Assembly: GCA_036396795.1 (NCBI GenBank)
Contig: DASWKF010000063.1
Coordinates: forward strand, 50,251-114,250
Length of the DNA stretch: 64,000 nucleotides
Direction of reading: 5' to 3'
From: JAHEEM01 sp036396795
Lineage (GTDB): Bacteria; Pseudomonadota; Gammaproteobacteria; Steroidobacterales; Rariloculaceae
Below are positions 61,154 to 64,000 of the stretch, piece by piece; position 1 is the first letter of the stretch, and the number at the start of each line of letters is the position of its first letter. Under the pieces are notes generated by a model that saw only the letters and a program-made list of their open reading frames with translations, made no database searches and was not told where the DNA came from. A program made the position numbers and the translations under genes.

Positions 61154-61546
61154 TGGAGCCTACGCAGATCGTTGCCGGACGTTTCGCGTAAGAGGGGTGC
61201 CAAGCCAACCAGTCACTATCGAGAACGAGTGAGATGGGGGCAGCGCTGCTGGCCGCTCAACACCCCAGGAAACCTCCGCCGACAAACGGGACTACCCATG
61301 GCTTCCATCAGGCACCGAGTACCTAACAGCGCGCCCCCAAACACAAAACAGGTGGATCGTCCTGATAGTTCTAGTGCCGAGGAGCATACCTGGCCCGGGC
61401 CCCCTAGCCAAGCCCGAGGGCCACACCGGCCGCCGCAGGCCCGTGGCCGCGAGCCCGGGCCCCGATACGGTTAAATAGCCGCCGCGAGCGCGCGCCGGGG
61501 GCCGTGCTCGGCGCAGCGGAAATGCCCGGATTAGACCGGGTCCAGC
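61154..61546. other. 393-base non-coding gap upstream of prsR
   Basis: No plausible gene was found on either strand. From the tonB-like stop the gap begins with a small stem CCCGG / CCGGG (61525-61540) that may be part of a terminator. It then has a very GC-rich stretch (about 61385-61500) with GCCCGGGC palindromes repeated 60 bases apart (around 61393 and 61453). A less GC-rich part (61205-61380) and a sigma-54-like site complete it. A small RNA is possible; no known RNA family was recognised. Confidence 0.5.
61187..61203 (-). promoter_or_regulatory. Sigma-54-like promoter of prsR
   Basis: On the minus strand TTGGCACC-CCTC-TTACG resembles the sigma-54 consensus YTGGCACG-N4-TTGCW. The -24 GG block is perfect, while the -12 block has A for G. 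Transcription would start near 61175, 22 bases before the prsR ATG. Since PrsR is a sigma-54 activator, autoregulation is possible. Confidence 0.4.
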
Positions 61547-63622
61547 CTATTCGAGGGCGAAGCGCACTCGCAGGCTCACGCGCCGCTCGTAGCGCCGTCC
61601 GTCGAGCTCGAACGGCTCGTATACGTAGGCGGAAACGGCCCGCAGCGCGGCGTTTTCGAACTCACCGTCAGGCTCGGCGCCCGTCACCGCGACCTCCCGC
61701 GGCAGCCCCTCGGTATCCACGATGAACTCGAGGTCTACCCAGCCTTGAATGCCGCGCGTCAGCGCCCGGTCCGGATAGATCGGTGGCTCGAACTCGAGGA
61801 CGTTGAGCTCGCTGGCCGGCGCCGCCGCCGCGAGGAAGGCTTGCTGGTTGCGGCCGAACTCGAGCTTGCCGGCAAGCACCGACGGGTCGCCCACGGCGGC
61901 CCCGGCACGTTCCAGCGCCCCGATGCCGGCCTCAGCGCGGTCCCAGTCTGCGGCGGCGAGCGCCGCCTCGACCTCGCTGCTGATCTCTGCCTCGAGGGCA
62001 TCGAACGCCGGCGCCAATCCGGGATGGTCGGGATTCAGGCGCTCGAGCGCCAGCAGGTGGGCGAGCGCGCTGTCGGGCTCGGGCACGTACAGGTGGCCTT
62101 CGCGCAGACGCGCCTGGGCGAGCGCGACCATGCGGTTCTCCTCGGCGCGGGCGAGCGTATCACGGGCATAGACGAGGCTGAGCTCCAGGCCCATGAGCTG
62201 CTCGTCTGCGACCCCCAGCGCCTGTGCCTCGGCGAACAGCGCCTCCGCCCGGTCGAGGTTGATCTCGTCGATCTCGAACTGGGCCGCGGCGACCACTGCC
62301 GCGCCGACCTGCTCGCCGAGCGCGATCACGCTCGGAGCCGCCGGATCCAACGTCCTCGCCCGTTTGAGGTAATCGAGCGCGCTGTCGCCTGGGGGGCTCA
62401 GAACCTGGTCTTGGGCGAGCCGTGCCCGCGCGATGCTGACGAGGCTCGAAAGCTCGCTCGGAGGCGCGGCGGTGACGGCCACGGGCTGCGGCGAAGCGCG
62501 CGCGGTTTCGGCATCGTCGGCGGGCTCCTCGTCGGCCTCCCGGCGTGCCGTAGCGCGCTCGTGCTGGGCTTTCAAGAAAGCCAGCCGCGACGATTCGGGC
62601 TCGAGCGCCTCGATCGACGCCAGCGAGTCGGCGGCCGCGTCGAGATCCTCCGCGATCAAGGCCTGCTCGGCGGCGGTGAACAATCCATCGATATCCACGT
62701 CCGCCGATGCGCCCGCGGGCTCGGCCGCCGTGACGGCGGCGGACGGCTCGATCAGCGGCGGCTCGACGATCTCCGCCGCCGGCAGGACGGCCGGACCGGC
62801 CGGGTCCTCGGCCGTGGCGAACGCAGTCGATACCGATACTTGCGGCGAATCGAACGGCTCACTCTCGAGCGGAAGCGTCAGGGCCGACTCCGGGCCCGGC
62901 GCAGGCTCGACGGGCTCCACAGGCTGCACCGAGCGCATGACTTGCGGAACGGCCGGCCCACCACCCGAACCGACGGGACGCACGAGCCCGGAAAACGCGA
63001 CCGCCGCGACCACGGCCGCAACGAGGGCGCCGGCGAGCAGCCAGCTCGGCCAAGCTGCGAACCTGCCGGCGCCGCCGCGAATGCGCTCCTCCGCCAACAT
63101 CGGGCGTTGCCGGAGCTCGATGTAGCGGCTAATCGAGGACTCGAGCAGCAAGCGCGTGATGCCCGCGGTCGGCGGCTTGATCAGCAAGCGATGAATCTTG
63201 CGCTCGGAGAGCAGGTGAATCAGATCCTCGGCGCGTTGCCGCTCGCTCGCGAGCAAGGTGACCAGAACCCGCGTGAGCTTCGCGAGCTCGTCGAGCCGCT
63301 CCGTGAGGTCGCCGTGAACGGCGTCGACGTCGAGCAGCGCGATGCCGCAGCGGCGGCCCTTGATGGCCTCGGTCAATACCTGCCAGGACTCGGCGTGATA
63401 AACCGGGAATTGCTCGCCGCCGGCCTGCTGGACGGTCGCAAGCAGACTTTCGTCGTTCGTCAGCACATACACGCTCGCGCCGTCGGCGGCGAGCAACTCA
63501 CGCAGCGGCGTCGGCGGAATCGTGCTCTCGAGCAGCTCCGGTGCGAGCTCGCGGGCGCCTTTGGAGGGCGCCTTTTTCGACCCGGCAGTCGCGCCGGGCA
63601 GACTCTGGCGGCTCTGACTCAT
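61547..63622 (-). CDS. TonB-type protein with receiver-like cytoplasmic domain and repeats
   Basis: The 691-residue protein has a rare layout. Residues about 48-172 resemble a response-regulator receiver: strand VYVLTNDESLLATVQ, Asp at about 98 in IALLDVD, and Lys at about 149 in RLLIKPPTAG. A single membrane helix follows (about 192-215), then a Pro/Glu/Ala-rich spacer (216-330), helical TPR-like repeats (about 315-590) and a TonB C-terminal domain (about 600-691, PPIYPDRALTRGIQGWVDLE, GLPREVAVTGAEPDGEFENAAL, YVYEPFELDG). The membrane helix places receiver inside and TonB domain in the periplasm. No ExbB/ExbD genes are nearby. Confidence 0.85.
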   Translation of the reverse strand: MSQSRQSLPGATAGSKKAPSKGARELAPELLESTIPPTPLRELLAADGASVYVLTNDESLLATVQQAGGEQFPVYHAESWQVLTEAIKGRRCGIALLDVDAVHGDLTERLDELAKLTRVLVTLLASERQRAEDLIHLLSERKIHRLLIKPPTAGITRLLLESSISRYIELRQRPMLAEERIRGGAGRFAAWPSWLLAGALVAAVVAAVAFSGLVRPVGSGGGPAVPQVMRSVQPVEPVEPAPGPESALTLPLESEPFDSPQVSVSTAFATAEDPAGPAVLPAAEIVEPPLIEPSAAVTAAEPAGASADVDIDGLFTAAEQALIAEDLDAAADSLASIEALEPESSRLAFLKAQHERATARREADEEPADDAETARASPQPVAVTAAPPSELSSLVSIARARLAQDQVLSPPGDSALDYLKRARTLDPAAPSVIALGEQVGAAVVAAAQFEIDEINLDRAEALFAEAQALGVADEQLMGLELSLVYARDTLARAEENRMVALAQARLREGHLYVPEPDSALAHLLALERLNPDHPGLAPAFDALEAEISSEVEAALAAADWDRAEAGIGALERAGAAVGDPSVLAGKLEFGRNQQAFLAAAAPASELNVLEFEPPIYPDRALTRGIQGWVDLEFIVDTEGLPREVAVTGAEPDGEFENAALRAVSAYVYEPFELDGRRYERRVSLRVRFALE

Positions 63623-63667
63623 GGCTGGGTGATCCCGCGACGCGTGTTGCTTCGTAACTAATTGTTT

Positions 63668-63706
63668 TACATAAATGTACGCTAGCGTCTGCGAGACTAT
63701 CGTCTC
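63668..63706 (-). promoter_or_regulatory. Two inverted repeats upstream of the TonB-type gene
   Basis: TACAT-AA-ATGTA (63668-63679) and GAGAC-TATC-GTCTC (63693-63706) lie 46-84 bases before the gene start in an AT-richer patch that probably includes its promoter. They look like operator half-site pairs. No regulator was assigned. Confidence 0.35.
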
Positions 63707-63754
63707 ACAGTTTCGAGGCCGCCAGAAGCCCTGGCGACCGACATTCGGTAAATT

Positions 63755-64000
63755 TCATCTGCCGAGGATTCGATCCCGCTCCGCGGGAAGGTTCACGCTC
63801 AGTAAAATCTCTGGGTTGGGACAATCGAGAACCTTGGTCTCTACGGCTTCGAGACAACGCCGCGGTGAAGCGTCGCCGGCTTCGACCCGCGCCGCGAGCC
63901 CGGCCAGCGAACCAGGCTCCCAGATCGCAAGCAGCGGCTCGATCGGGCCCTCGGCCCGCCGGAAAGCCGTCGCAAACGCCTGCGAGTCGCGTCCCCGCAC
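63755..64000 (-). CDS. MobA-like nucleotidyltransferase, C-terminal part
   Basis: Only the last about 82 codons are in the window; the frame is open to the edge. The segment GPIEPLLAIWEPGSLAGLAA, RRCLEAVETKVLDCP and the ending LLSVNLPAERDRIL resemble the C-terminus of MobA-like NTP transferases (the family usually reads PLFALY..., then VNTPEDL). That family attaches GMP to molybdopterin, or CMP in MocA-like members. The N-terminal GxGxS and metal motifs lie outside, so this is a tentative call. The stop lies 132 bases before the TonB-type gene. Confidence 0.45.
   Translation of the reverse strand: MRGRDSQAFATAFRRAEGPIEPLLAIWEPGSLAGLAARVEAGDASPRRCLEAVETKVLDCPNPEILLSVNLPAERDRILGR

Noticed and set aside
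61205..61380. 6S RNA, tmRNA or riboswitch in the prsR upstream gap
   Set aside because: No hallmark sequence of these families (such as the tmRNA tRNA-like end or GEMM core) could be matched.
61745..63661. 638-codon plus-strand frame opposite the TonB-type gene
   Set aside because: Arg/Gly-rich composition without domains, while the minus strand has a receiver-like domain, membrane helix and TonB domain.

Overview
The window is high-GC chromosomal DNA from a gammaproteobacterium, most likely one of the deeper-branching lineages near Chromatiales, Nevskiales or Xanthomonadales. The evidence is the classic rpsB-tsf-pyrH-frr-uppS-cdsA-rseP-bamA-skp-lpxD-fabZ-lpxA-lpxB-rnhB-dnaE-accA order, the map-glnD-dapD-dapE series, the glrK-lipoprotein-glrR trio, a GTP-type PEP carboxykinase, and a PrsR regulator typical of exosortase/PEP-CTERM bacteria. 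The exact genus cannot be read from the sequence. No rRNA, tRNA, CRISPR array, insertion sequence, transposase or phage gene was seen.

Region 1 (1-17976, all minus strand) is one long housekeeping block, read from a good sigma-70 promoter at 18099-18127 with a hairpin-rich rpsB leader. It links translation (S2, EF-Ts, RRF), UMP kinase, undecaprenyl phosphate and CDP-diacylglycerol synthesis, the envelope-stress protease RseP, outer-membrane assembly (BamA, Skp), lipid A and fatty-acid synthesis, RNase HII, DNA polymerase III alpha and AccA. Most genes overlap or nearly touch. Oddities are the absence of dxr from its usual place, a histone-like tail on S2, and a probable CTG start for lpxB.

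Region 2 (18198-33408) interleaves the map-glnD-dapD / dapE group on the plus strand with a phosphate (Pho) regulon on the minus strand: porin, pstB, pstA, pstC, pstS, then dsbB, phoU, phoR, phoB. I see Pho-box-like direct repeats with an 11-bp period upstream of pstS, phoB and the porin. A 205-bp element with perfect 31-bp terminal inverted repeats fills the gap between the stop codons of dapE and dsbB.

Region 3 (33471-41645) holds tsaB, a YoaA/DinG-type helicase and a cyclic-di-GMP signalling cluster: a GAF-GGDEF(degenerate)-EAL protein, a small winged-helix protein, a receiver-EAL phosphodiesterase and its overlapping hybrid histidine kinase.

Region 4 (41993-55113) has PEP carboxykinase, a cyclase-FHA protein, a methyltransferase, DusA, a YbdK-type ligase with an N-formylglutamate amidohydrolase, a large PAS/GAF-GGDEF-EAL protein, and a two-gene lipoprotein operon that includes a metallopeptidase.

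Region 5 (55310-64000) has galE, the GlrK/QseG-like/GlrR envelope-stress system, a convergent PrsR enhancer-binding protein without its usual kinase partner, a 393-bp structured non-coding gap, a TonB-type protein with a receiver-like cytoplasmic domain, and the end of a MobA-like nucleotidyltransferase.
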